Positions 47,513-59,700 of a stretch of DNA of 64,000 nt are shown in pieces. The DNA comes from Metallyticus violacea. Taxonomy: Eukaryota; Arthropoda; Insecta; Mantodea; Metallyticidae. A program made the position numbers and the translations under genes. The stretch spans positions 2,300,001 to 2,364,000 of the forward strand of contig JAUJEO010000019.1 of assembly GCA_030762175.1 (NCBI GenBank), in the 5' to 3' direction. The first letter of the stretch is position 1; every line of letters starts with the position of its first letter. The notes beneath the pieces were generated by a model. It saw only the letters and a program-made list of their open reading frames with translations, did no database searches and was not told the origin of the DNA.

Positions 47513-49660
47513 ACGGAAAAAAAGTGATTCTAACGAGGTTTCCAATCTTCGAAAAAAAATTTTTTTCTTTTCTAGATTCTTTGCGTATAATATGCTTTTC
47601 TGAGACTATCAAACTAGTATAATGAAAGAGAACCAGTTATCTCAAATAAGAACGGAAAAAAAGTGATTCTAACGAAGTTTCCAAACTTCGAAAAAAATTT
47701 TTTTTCTTTTCGAGATTCTTTGCGCATAATATGCTTGTCTAAGGCTATCAAACTAGTATAATGAAAGAGAACAAGTTATCTCAAATAAGAACGGAAAAAA
47801 AGTGATTCTAACGAAGTTTCCAAACTTCGAAAAAAAATTTTTTTCTTTTCGAGATTCTTTGCGCATAATATGCTTGTCTGAGGCTATCAAACTAGTATAA
47901 TGAAAGAGAACCAGTAATCTTAAATAAGAACGGAAAAAAAGTGTTTCTAACGAAGTTTCTAAACTTCGAAAAAAAATTTTTTTCTTTTCGAGATTCTTTG
48001 CGCATAATATGCTTGTCTAAGGCTATCAAACTAGTATAATGAAAGAGAACAAGTTATCTCAAATAAGAATGGAAAAAAAGTGATTACTAGGAAGTTTCCA
48101 AACTTCGAAAAAAAATTTTTTTCTTTTCGAGATTCTTTGCGCATAATATGCTTGTCTAAGGCTATCAAACTAGTATAATGAAAGAGAACAAGTTATCTTA
48201 AATAAGAACGGAAAAAAAGTGATTCTAACGAAGTTTCCAAACTTCGAAAAAAAATTTCTTTCTTTTCGAGATTCTTTGCGCATAATATGCTTGTCTAAGG
48301 CTATCAAACTAGTATAATGAAAGAGAACAAGTTATCTCAAATAAGAATGGAAAAAAAGTGATTCTAAGGAAATTTCCAAACTTCGAAAAAAAATTTTTTT
48401 CTTTTCGAGATTCTTTGCGCATAATATGCTTGTCTGAGGCTATCAAACTAGTATAATGAAAGAGAACCAGTTATCTCAAATAAGAACGGAAAAAAAGTGA
48501 TTCTAACGAAGTTTCCAAACTTCGAAATAAAATTTTAATCTTTTCGAGATTCTTTGCGCAAAATATGCTTGTCTGAGGCTATCAAACTAGTATAATGAAA
48601 GAGAACCAGTAATCTTAAATAAGAACGGAAAAAAAGTGATTCTAACGAAGTTTCCTAACTTCGAAAAAAAAATTTTTTCTTTTCGAGATTCTTTGCGCAT
48701 AATATGCTTGTCTAAGGCTATCAAACTAGTATAATGAAAGAGAACAAGTTATCTCAAATAAAAACGGAAAAAAAGTGATTCTAACGAAGTTTCCAAACTT
48801 CGAAAAAAAAATTTTTTCTTTTCGAGATTCTTTGCGCATAATATGCTTGTCTGAGGCTATCAAACTAGTATAATGAAAGAGAACCAGTAATCTTAAATAA
48901 GAACGGAAAAAAAGTGATTATAACGAAGTTTCCAAACTTCGAAAAAAAATTTTTTCTTTTCGAGATTCTTTGCGCATAATATGCTTGTCTAAGGCTATCA
49001 AACAAGTATAATGAAAGAGAACAAGTTATCTCAAATAAGAATGGAAAAAAAGTGATTCTAAGGAAGTTTCCAAACTTCGAAAAAAAATTTTTTTCTTTTC
49101 GATATTCTTTGCGCATAATATGCTTGTCTAAGGCTATCAAACTAGTATAATGAAAGAGAACAAGTTATCTCAAATAAGAATGGAAAAAAAGTGATTCTAA
49201 GGAAGTTTCCAAACTTCCAAAAAAACTTTTTTTCTTTTCGAGATTCTTTGCGCATAATTTGCTTGTCTGAGGCTATCAAACTAGTATAATGAAAGAGAAC
49301 CAGTTATCTCAAATAAGAACGGAAAAAAAGTGATTCTAACGAAGTTTCCAAACTTCGAAATAAAATTTTAATCTTTTCGAGATTCTTTGCGCAAAATATG
49401 CTTGTCTGAGGCTATCAAACTAGTATAATGAAAGAGAACCAGTTATCTCAAATAAGAACGGAAAAAAAGTGATTCTAACGAGGTTTCCAATCTTCGAAAA
49501 AAAATTTTTTTCTTTTCTAGATTCTTTGCGCATAATATGCTTTTCTGAGACTATCAAACTAGTATAATTAAAGAGAACCAGTTATCTCAAATAAGAACGG
49601 AAAAAAAGTGATTCTAAGGAAGTTTCCAAACTTCGAAAAAAAATTTTTTTCTTTTCCAGA

Positions 49661-52600
49661 TTCTTTGCGCATAATATGCTTGTCTGAGGCTATCAAACTA
49701 GTATAATGAAAGAGAACCAGTTATCTCAAATAAGAACGGAAAAAAAGTGATTCTAACGAAGTTTCCAAACTTCGAAATAAAATTTTAATCTTTTCGAGAT
49801 TCTTTGCGCAAAATATGCTTGTCTGAGGCTATCAAACTAGTATAATGAAAGAGAACCAGTAATCTTAAATAAGAACGGAAAAAAAGTGATTCTAACGAAG
49901 TTTCCAAACTTCGAAAAAAAAATTTTTTCTTTTCGAGATTCTTTGCGCATAATATGCTTGTCTGAGGCTATCAAACTAGTATAATGAAAGAGAACCAGTT
50001 ATCTCAGATAAGAATGGAAAAAAAGTGATTCTACCGAAGTTTCCAAACTTCGAAAAAAAATTTTTTTCTTTTCGAGATTCTTTGCGCATACCTATGCTTT
50101 TCTGAGGCTATCAAACTAGTATAATGAAAGAGAACCAGTTATCTCAAATAAGAACGGAAAAAAAGTGATTCCAACGAAGTTTCCAAACTTCGAAAAAAAA
50201 ATTTTTTCTTTTAGAGATTCTTTGCGCATAATTTGCTTTTCTGAGGCTATCAAAATAGTATAATGAAAGAGAACCAGTTATCTCAAATAAGAACGGAAAA
50301 AAAGTGATTCTAACGAAGTTTCCAAACTTCGAAATAAAATTTTTTTCTTTTCGAGATTCTTTGCGCATAATATGCTTGTCTGAGGCTATCAAACTAGTAT
50401 AATGAAAGAGAACGAGTAATCTTAAATAAGAACGGAAAAAAAGTGATTCTAACGAAGTTTCCAAACTTCGAAAAAAAATTTTTTTCTTTTCGAGATTCTT
50501 TGCGCATAATATGCTTGTCTAAGGCTATCAAACTAGTATAATGAAAGAGAACAAGTTATCTCAAATAAGAATGTAAAAAAAGTGATTCTAAGGAAGTTTC
50601 CAAACTTCGAAAAAAAATTTTTTTCTTTTCGAGATTCTTTGCGCATAATATGCTTGTCTGAGGCTATCAAACTAGTATAATGAAAGAGAACCCGTTATCT
50701 CAAATAAGAACGGAAAAAAAGTGATTCTAACGAGGTTTCCAATCTTCGAAAAAAAAATTTTTTCTTTTCTAGATTCTTTGCGTATAATATGCTTTTCTGA
50801 GACTATCAAACTAGTATAATGAAAGAGAACCAGTTATCTCAAATAAGAACGGAAAAAAAGTGATTCTAACGAAGTTTCCAAACTTCGAAAAAAATATTTT
50901 TTCTTTTCGAGATTCTTTGCGCATAATATGCTTGTCTAAGGCTATCAAACTAGAATAATGAAAGAGAAGAAGTTATCTCAAATAAGAATGGAAAAAAAGT
51001 GATTCTAACGAAGTTTCCAAACTTCGAAAAAAAATTTATTTCTTTTCGAGAATTATTGCGCATAATATGCTTGTCTAAGGCTATCAAACTAGTATAATGA
51101 AAGAGAACATGTTATATCAAATAAGAACGGAAAAAAAGTGATTCTAACGAAGTTTCCAAACTTCGAAAAAACATTTTTTTCTTTTCGAGATTCTTTGCGC
51201 ATAATATGCTTGTCTGAGGCTATCAAACTAGTATAATGAAAGAGAACCAGTAATCTTAAATAGAACGGAAAAAAAGTGATTATAACGAAGTTTCCAAACT
51301 TCGAAAAAAAATTTTTTCTTTTCCAGATTCTTTGCGCATAATATGCTTGTCTAAGGCTATCAAACAAGTATAATGAAAGAGAACAAGTTATCTCAAATAA
51401 GAACGGAAAAAAAGTGATTCTAACGAAGTTTCCAAACTTCGAAAAAACATTTTTTTCTTTTCGAGATTCTTTGCGCATAATATGCTTGTCTGAGGCTATC
51501 AAACTAGTATAATGAAAGAGAACCAGTAATCTTAAATAGAATGGAAAAAAAGTGATTATAACGAAGTTTCCAAACTTCGAAAAAAAATTTTTTCTTTTCC
51601 AGATTCTTTGCGCATAATATGCTTGTCTAAGGCTATCAAACAAGTATAATGAAAGAGAACAAGTTATCTCAAATAAGAACGGAAAAAAAGTGATTCTAAC
51701 GAGGTTTCCAATCTTCGAAAAAAAAATTTTTTCTTTTCTAGATTCTTTGCGTATAATATGCTTTTCTGAGACTATCAAACTAGTATAATGAAAGAGAACC
51801 AGTTATCTCAAATAAGAACGGAAAAAAAGTGATTCTAACGAAGTTTCCAAACTTCGAAAAAAATTTTTTTTCTTTTCGAGATTCTTTGCGCATAATATGC
51901 TTGTCTAAGGCTATCAAACTAGTATAATGAAAGAGAACAAGTTATCTCAAATAAGAACGGAAAAAAAGTGATTCTAACGAAGTTTCCAAACTTCGAAAAA
52001 AAATTTTTTTCTTTTCGAGATTCTTTGCGCATAATATGCTTGTCTGAGGCTATCAAACTAGTATAATGAAAGAGAACCAGTAATCTTAAATAAGAACGGA
52101 AAAAAAGTGTTTCTAACGAAGTTTCTAAACTTCGAAAAAAAATTTTTTTCTTTTCGAGATTCTTTGCGCATAATATGCTTGTCTAAGGCTATCAAACTAG
52201 TATAATGAAAGAGAACAAGTTATCTCAAATAAGAATGGAAAAAAAGTGATTACTAGGAAGTTTCCAAACTTCGAAAAAAAATTTTTTTCTTTTCGAGATT
52301 CTTTGCGCATAATATGCTTGTCTAAGGCTATCAAACTAGTATAATGAAAGAGAACAAGTTATCTTAAATAAGAACGGAAAAAAAGTGATTCTAACGAAGT
52401 TTCCAAACTTCGAAAAAAAATTTCTTTCTTTTCGAGATTCTTTGCGCATAATATGCTTGTCTAAGGCTATCAAACTAGTATAATGAAAGAGAACAAGTTA
52501 TCTCAAATAAGAATGGAAAAAAAGTGATTCTAAGGAAATTTCCAAACTTCGAAAAAAAATTTTTTTCTTTTCGAGATTCTTTGCGCATAATATGCTTGTC

Positions 52601-54045
52601 TGAGGCTATCAAACTAGTATAATGAAAGAGAACCAGTTATCTCAAATAAGAACGGAAAAAAAGTGATTCTAACGAAGTTTCCAAACTTCGAAATAAAATT
52701 TTAATCTTTTCGAGATTCTTTGCGCAAAATATGCTTGTCTGAGGCTATCAAACTAGTATAATGAAAGAGAACCAGTAATCTTAAATAAGAACGGAAAAAA
52801 AGTGATTCTAACGAAGTTTCCTAACTTCGAAAAAAAAATTTTTTCTTTTCGAGATTCTTTGCGCATAATATGCTTGTCTAAGGCTATCAAACTAGTATAA
52901 TGAAAGAGAACAAGTTATCTCAAATAAAAACGGAAAAAAAGTGATTCTAACGAAGTTTCCAAACTTCGAAAAAAAAATTTTTTCTTTTCGAGATTCTTTG
53001 CGCATAATATGCTTGTCTGAGGCTATCAAACTAGTATAATGAAAGAGAACCAGTAATCTTAAATAAGAACGGAAAAAAAGTGATTATAACGAAGTTTCCA
53101 AACTTCGAAAAAAAATTTTTTCTTTTCGAGATTCTTTGCGCATAATATGCTTGTCTAAGGCTATCAAACAAGTATAATGAAAGAGAACAAGTTATCTCAA
53201 ATAAGAATGGAAAAAAAGTGATTCTAAGGAAGTTTCCAAACTTCGAAAAAAAATTTTTTTCTTTTCGATATTCTTTGCGCATAATATGCTTGTCTAAGGC
53301 TATCAAACTAGTATAATGAAAGAGAACAAGTTATCTTAAATAAGAACGGAAAAAAAGTGATTCTAACGAAGTTTCCAAACTTCGAAAAAAATTTTTTTTC
53401 TTTTCGAGATTCTTTGCGCATAATATGCTTGTCTAAAGCTATCAAACTAGTATAATGAAAGAGAACAAGTTATCTCAAATAAGAATGGAAAAAAAGTGAT
53501 TCTAAGGAAGTTTCCAAACTTCGAAAAAAAATTTTTTTCTTTTCGAGATTCTTTGCGCATAATTTGCTTGTCTGAGGCTATCAAACTAGTATAATGAAAG
53601 AGAACCAGTTATCTCAAATAAGAACGGAAAAAAAGTGATTCTAACGAAGTTTCCAAACTTCGAAATAAAATTTTAATCTTTTCGAGATTCTTTGCGCAAA
53701 ATATGCTTGTCTGAGGCTATCAAACTAGTATAATGAAAGAGAACCAGTTATCTCAAATAAGAACGGAAAAAAAGTGATTCTAACGAGGTTTCCAATCTTC
53801 GAAAAAAAATTTTTTTCTTTTCTAGATTCTTTGCGCATAATATGCTTTTCTGAGACTATCAAACTAGTATAATTAAAGAGAACCAGTTATCTCAAATAAG
53901 AACGGAAAAAAAGTGATTCTAAGGAAGTTTCCAAACTTCGAAAAAAAATTTTTTTCTTTTCCAGATTCTTTGCGCATAATATGCTTGTCTGAGGCTATCA
54001 AACTAGTATAATGAAAGAGAACCAGTTATCTCAAATAAGAACGGA
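49661..54045. repeat. 4,166-bp tandem unit, copy 2, with one extra monomer
   Basis: Matches copy 1 to about 53,310 at +4,166. From about 53,450 the offset is 4,305, for example GCATAATTTGC near 49,252 and 53,557, and GTATAATTAAAG near 49,562 and 53,867. One monomer has therefore been gained near 53,320-53,460, or lost from copy 1 near 49,160-49,215. Homology ends near 54,045, where copy 1 has AAATAAAATTTTAATC and copy 2 has A7T8. Confidence 0.85.
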
Positions 54046-56245
54046 AAAAAAGTGATTCTAACGAAGTTTCCAAACTTCGAAAAAAATTTTTTTTCTTTTC
54101 GAGATTCTTTGCGCATAATATGCTTGTCTCAGGCTATCAAACTAGTATAATGAAAGAGAACAAGTTATCTCAAATAAGAACGGAAAAAAAGTGATTCTAA
54201 CGAAGTTTCCAAACTTCGAAAAAAATTTTTTTTCTTTTCGAGATTCTTTGCGCATAATATGCTTGTCTGAGGCTATCAAACTAGTATAATGAAAGAGAAC
54301 CAGTAATCTGAAATAAGAACGGAAAAAAAGTGATTATAACGAAATTTCCAAACTTCGAAAAAAAATTTTTTTCTTTTCGAGATTCTTTGCGCATAATATG
54401 CTTGTCTAAGGCTATCAAACTAGTATAATGAAAGAGAACAAGTTATCTTAAATAAGAACGGAAAAAAAGTGATTCTAACGAAGTTTCCAAACTTCTTAAA
54501 AAAAATTTTTTTCTTTTCGAGATTCTTTGCGCATAATATGCTTGTCTAAGGCTATCAAACTAGAATAATGAAAGAGAAGAAGTTATATCAAATAAGAATG
54601 GAAAAAAAGTGATTCTAAGGAAGTTTCCAAACTTCGAAAAAAAATTTTTTTCTTTTCCAGATTATTTGCGCATAATATGCTTGTCTGAGGCTATCAAACT
54701 AGTATAATGAAAGAGAACCAGTTATCTCAAATAAGAAAGGAAAAAAAGTGATTCTAACGAGGTTTCCAATCTTCGAAAAAAAATTTTTTTCTTTTCTAGA
54801 TTCTTTGCGCATAATATGCTTTTCTGAGGCTATCAAACTAGTATAATGAAAGACAACCAGTTATCTCAAATAAGAACGGAAAAAAAGTGATTCTAACGAA
54901 GTTTCCAAACTTCGAAAAAAAATTTATTTCTTTTCGAGAATATTTGCGCATAATATGCTTGTCTAAGGCTATCAAACTAGTATAATGAAAGAGAACAAGT
55001 TATCTCAAATAAGAATGGAAAAAAAGTGATTCTAAGGAAGTTTCCAAACTTCGAAAAAAAATTTTTTTCTTTTCGAGATTCTTTGCGCATAATATGCTTG
55101 TCTGAAGCTATCAAACTTGTATAATGAAAGAGAACCAGTTATCTCAAATAAGAACGGAAAAAAAGTGATTCTAACGAAGTTTCCAAACTTCGAAATAAAA
55201 TTTTAATCTTTTCGAGATTCTTTGCGCAAAATATGCTTGTCTGAGGCTATCAAACTAGTATAATGAAAGAGAACCAGTAATCTTAAATAAGAACGGAAAA
55301 AAAGTGATTCTAACGAAGTTTCCAAACTTCGAAAAAAAAATTTTTTCTTTTCGAGATTCTTTGCGCATAATATGCTTGTCTGAGGCTATCAAACTAGTAT
55401 AATGAAAGAGAACCAGTTATCTCAGATAAGAATGGAAAAAAAGTGATTCCAACGAAGTTTCCAAACTTCGAAAAAAAATTTTTTTCTTTTCGAGATTCTT
55501 TGCGCATACCTATGCTTTTCTGAGGCTATCAAACTAGTATAATGAAAGAGAACCAGTTATCTCAAATAAGAACGGAAAAAAAGTGATTCCAACGAAGTTT
55601 CCAAACTTCGAAAAAAAAATTTTTTCTTTTAGAGATTCTTTGCGCATAATATGCTTTTCTGAGGCTATCAAAATAGTATAATGAAAGAGAACCAGTTATC
55701 TCAAATAAGAACGGAAAAAAAGTGATTCTAACGAAGTTTCCAAACTTCGAAATAAAATTTTTTTCATTTCGAGATTCTTTGCGCATAATATGCTTGTCTG
55801 AGGCTATCAAACTAGTATAATGAAAGAGAACGAGTAATCTTAAATAAGAACGGAAAAAAAGTGATTCTAACGAAGTTTCCAAACTTCGAAAAAAAATTTT
55901 TTTCTTTTCGAGATTCTTTGCGCATAATATGCTTGTCTAAGGCTATCAAACTAGTATAATTAAAGAGAACAAGTTATCTCAAATAAGAACGGAAAAAAAG
56001 TGATTCTAACGAAGTTTCCAAACTTCGAAAAAAAATTTTTTTCTTTTCGAGATTCTTTGCGCATAATATGCTTGTCTGAGGCTATCAAACTAGTATAATG
56101 AAAGAGAACCAGTAATCTTAAATAAGAACGGAAAAAAAGTGATTCTAACGAAGTTTCCAAACTTCGAAAAAAAATTTTTTTCTTTTCGAGATTCTTTGCG
56201 CATAATATGCTTGTCTAAGGCTATCAAACTAGTATAATGAAAGAG

Positions 56246-56303
56246 AACTAACTTTATCTCAAATAAGAAATAAGAATGTAAAAAAAGTGATTCTAAGTGA
56301 TTC
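56246..56303. repeat. Monomer with three clustered small insertions (+19 bp)
   Basis: GAACAAGTTATC reads GAACTAACTTTATC (+2). AAATAAGAATG reads AAATAAGAAATAAGAATG, a 7-bp tandem copy. AGTGATTCTAAGG reads AGTGATTCTAAGTGATTC then TAAGG, a 10-bp tandem copy. All three lie within about 58 bp in one monomer and occur nowhere else in the window. Confidence 0.9.
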
Positions 56304-56780
56304 TAAGGAAGTTTCCAAACTTCGAAAAAAAATTTTTTTCTTTTCGAGATTCTTTGCGCATAATATGCTTGTCTGAGGCTATCAAACTAGTATAATGAAA
56401 GAGAACCAGTTATCTCAAATAAGAACGGAAAAAAAGTGATTCTAACGAGGTTTCCAATCTTCGAAAAAAAATTTTTTTCTTTTCTAGATTCTTTGCGTAT
56501 AATATGCTTTTCTGAGACTATCAAACTAGTATAATGAAAGAGAACCAGTTATCTCAAATAAGAACGGAAAAAAAGTGATTCTAACGAAGTTTCCAAACTT
56601 CGAAAAAAATTTTTTTTCTTTTCGAGATTCTTTGCGCATAATATGCTTGTCTAAGGCTATCAAACTAGTATAATGAAAGAGAACAAGTTATCTCAAATAA
56701 GAACGGAAAAAAAGTGATTCTAACGAAGTTTCCAAACTTCGAAAAAAATTTTTTTTCTTTTCGAGATTCTTTGCGCATAA

Positions 56781-56790
56781 TATGCTATCA
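56781..56790. repeat. 11-bp microhomology deletion
   Basis: The usual ATATGCTTGTCTGAGGCTATC reads ATATGCTATC. The lost 11 bp lie between two GCT triplets, one of which is kept, which is the signature of slippage or end joining at a 3-bp repeat. It is unique in the window. Confidence 0.9.
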
Positions 56791-59700
56791 AACTAGTATA
56801 ATGAAAGAGAACCAGTAATCTTAAATAAGAACGGAAAAAAAGTGTTTCTAACGAAGTTTCCAAACTTCGAAAAAAATTTTTTTTCTTTTCGAGATTCTTT
56901 GCGCATAATATGCTTGTCTAAGGCTATCAAACTAGTATAATGAAAGAGAACAAGTTATCTCAAATAAGAATGGAAAAAAAGTGATTCCTAGGAAGTTTCC
57001 AAACTTCGAAAAAAAATTTTTTTCTTTTCGAGATTCTTTGCGCATAATATGCTTGTCTAAGGCTATCAAACTAGTATAATGAAAGAGAACAAGTTATCTT
57101 AAATAAGAACGGAAAAAAAGTGATTCTAACGAAGTTTCCAAACTTCGAAAATAAATTTTTTTCTTTTCGAGATTCTTTGCGCATTATATGCTTGTCTAAG
57201 GCTATCAAACTAGTATAATGAAAGAGAACAAGTTATCTCAAATAAGAATGGAAAAAAAGTGATTCTAAGGAAGTTTCCAAACTTGGAAAAAAAATTTTTT
57301 TCTTTTCGAGATTCTTTGCGCATAATATGCTTGTCTGAGGCTATCAAACTAGTATAATGAAAGAGAACCAGTTATCTCAAATAAGAACGGAAAAAAAGTG
57401 ATTCTAACGAAGTTTCCTAACTTCGAAATAAAATTTTAATCTTTTCGAGATTCTTTGCGCAATATATGCTTGTCTGAGGCTATCAAACTAGTATAATGAA
57501 AGAGAACCAGTAATCTTAAATAAGAACGGAAAAAAAGTGATTCTAACGAAGTTTCCTAACTTCGAAAAAAAAATTTTTTCTTTTCGAGATTCTTTGCGCA
57601 TAATATGCTTGTCTAAGGCTATCAAACTAGTATAATGAAAGAGAACAAGTTATCTCAAATAAGAACGGAAAAAAAGTGATTCTAACGAAGTTTCCAAACT
57701 TCGAAAAAAAATTTTTTTCTTTTCGAGATTCTTTGCGCATAATATGCTTGTCTGAGGCTATCAAACTAGTATAATGAAAGAGAACCAGTAATCTTAAATA
57801 AGAACGGAAAAAAGTGATTATAACGAAGTTTCCAAACTTCGAAAAAAAATTTTTTTCTTTTCGAGATTCTTTGCGCATAATATGCTTGTCTAAGGCTATC
57901 AAACTAGAATAATGAAAGAGAACAAGTTATCTCAAATAAGAATGGAAAAAAAGTGATTCTAAGGAAGTTTCCAAACTTCGAAAAAAAATTCTTTTCTTTT
58001 CCAGATTATTTGCGCATAATATGCTTGTCTGAGGCTATCAAACTAGTATAATGAAAGAGAACCAGTTATCTCAAATAAGAACGGAAAAAAAGTGATTCTA
58101 ACGAGGTTTCCAATCTTCGAAAAAAAATTTTTTTCTTTTCTAGATTCTTTGCGCATAATATGCTTTTCTGAGGCTATCAAACTAGTATAATGAAAGAGAA
58201 CCAGTTATCTCAAATAAGAACGGAAAAAAAGTGATTCTAACGAAGTTTCCAAACTTCGAAAAAAAATTTTTTTCTTTTCGAGAATATTTGCGCATAATAT
58301 GCTTGTCTAAGGCTATCAAACTAGTATATATGAAAGAAAACAAGTGATCTCAAATAAGAACGGAAAAAAAGTGATTCTAACGAAGTTTCCAAACTTCGAA
58401 AAAAAAATTTTTTCTTTTCGAGATTCTTTGCGCATAATATGCTTGTCTAAGGCTATCAAACTAGTATAATGAAAGAGAACCAGTAATCTTAAATAAGAAC
58501 GGAAAAAAAGTGATTATAACGAAGTTTCCAAACTTCGAAAAAAAATTTTTTTCTTTTCGAGATTCTTTGCGCATAATATGCTTGTCTAAGGCTATCAAAC
58601 AAGTATAATGAAAGAGAACAAGTTATCTCAAATAAGAATGGAAAAAAAGTGATTCTAAGGAAATTTCCAAACTTCGAAAAAATATTTTTTTCTTTTCGAG
58701 ATTCTTTGCGCATAATATGCTTGTCTGAGGCTATCAAACTAGTATAATGAAAGAGAACCAGTTATCTCAAATAAGAACGGAAAAAAGTGATTCTAACGAA
58801 GTTTCCAAACTTCGAAAAAAATTTTTTCTTTTCGAGATTCTTTGCGCATAATATGCTTGTCTAAAGCTATCAAACAAGTATAATGAAAGAGAACAAGTTA
58901 TCTCAAATAAGAATGGAAAAAAAGTGATTCTAAGGAAGTTTCCAAACTTCGAAAAAAAATTTTTTTCTTTTCGAGATTCTTTGCGCATAATATGCTTGTC
59001 TAAGGCTATCAAACTAGTATAATGAAAGAGAACAAGTTATCTTAAATAAGAACGGAAAAAAAGTGATTCTAACGAAGTTTCCAAACTTCGAAAAAAAATT
59101 TTTTTCTTTTCGAGATTCTTTGCGCATAATATGCTTGTCTAAGGCTATCAAACTAGTATAATGAAAGAGAACAAGTTATCTCAAATAAGAATGGAAAAAA
59201 AGTGATTCTAAGGAAGTTTCCAAACTTCGAAAAAAAATTTTTTTCTTTTCGAGATTCTTTGCGCATAATATGCTTGTCTGAGGCTATCAAACTAGTATAA
59301 TGAAAGAGAACCAGTTATCTCAAATAAGAACGGAAAAAAAGTGATTCTAACGAAGTTTCCAAACTTCGAAATAAAATTTTAATCTTTTCGAGATTCTTTG
59401 CGCAAAATATGCTTGTCTGAGGCTATCAAACTAGTATAATGAAAGAGAACCAGTAATCTTAAATAAGAACGGAAAAAAAGTGATTCTAACGAAGTTTCCT
59501 AACTTCGAAAAAAAAATTTTTTCTTTTCGAGATTCTTTGCGGATAATATGCTTGTCTAAGGCTATCAAACTAGTATAATGAAAGAGAACAAGTTATCTCA
59601 AATAAGAACGGAAAAAAAGTGATTCTAACGAAGTTTCCAAACTTCGAAAAAAAATTTTTTTCTTTTCGAGATTCTTTGCGCATAATATGCCTGTCTGAGG

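Larger units (their letters stand above)
45495..49660. repeat. 4,166-bp (30-monomer) tandem unit, copy 1
   Basis: Landmarks recur at exactly +4,166: CATACCTATGC (45,921 and 50,087), GAACATGTTATATC (46,941 and 51,107), the 276-bp dimers, GATTACTAGGAAG (near 48,081 and 52,247), and AATAAAAACGG (near 48,756 and 52,922). It overlaps copy 2 of the 2,362-bp unit, so it captured an already duplicated segment. Confidence 0.88.
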
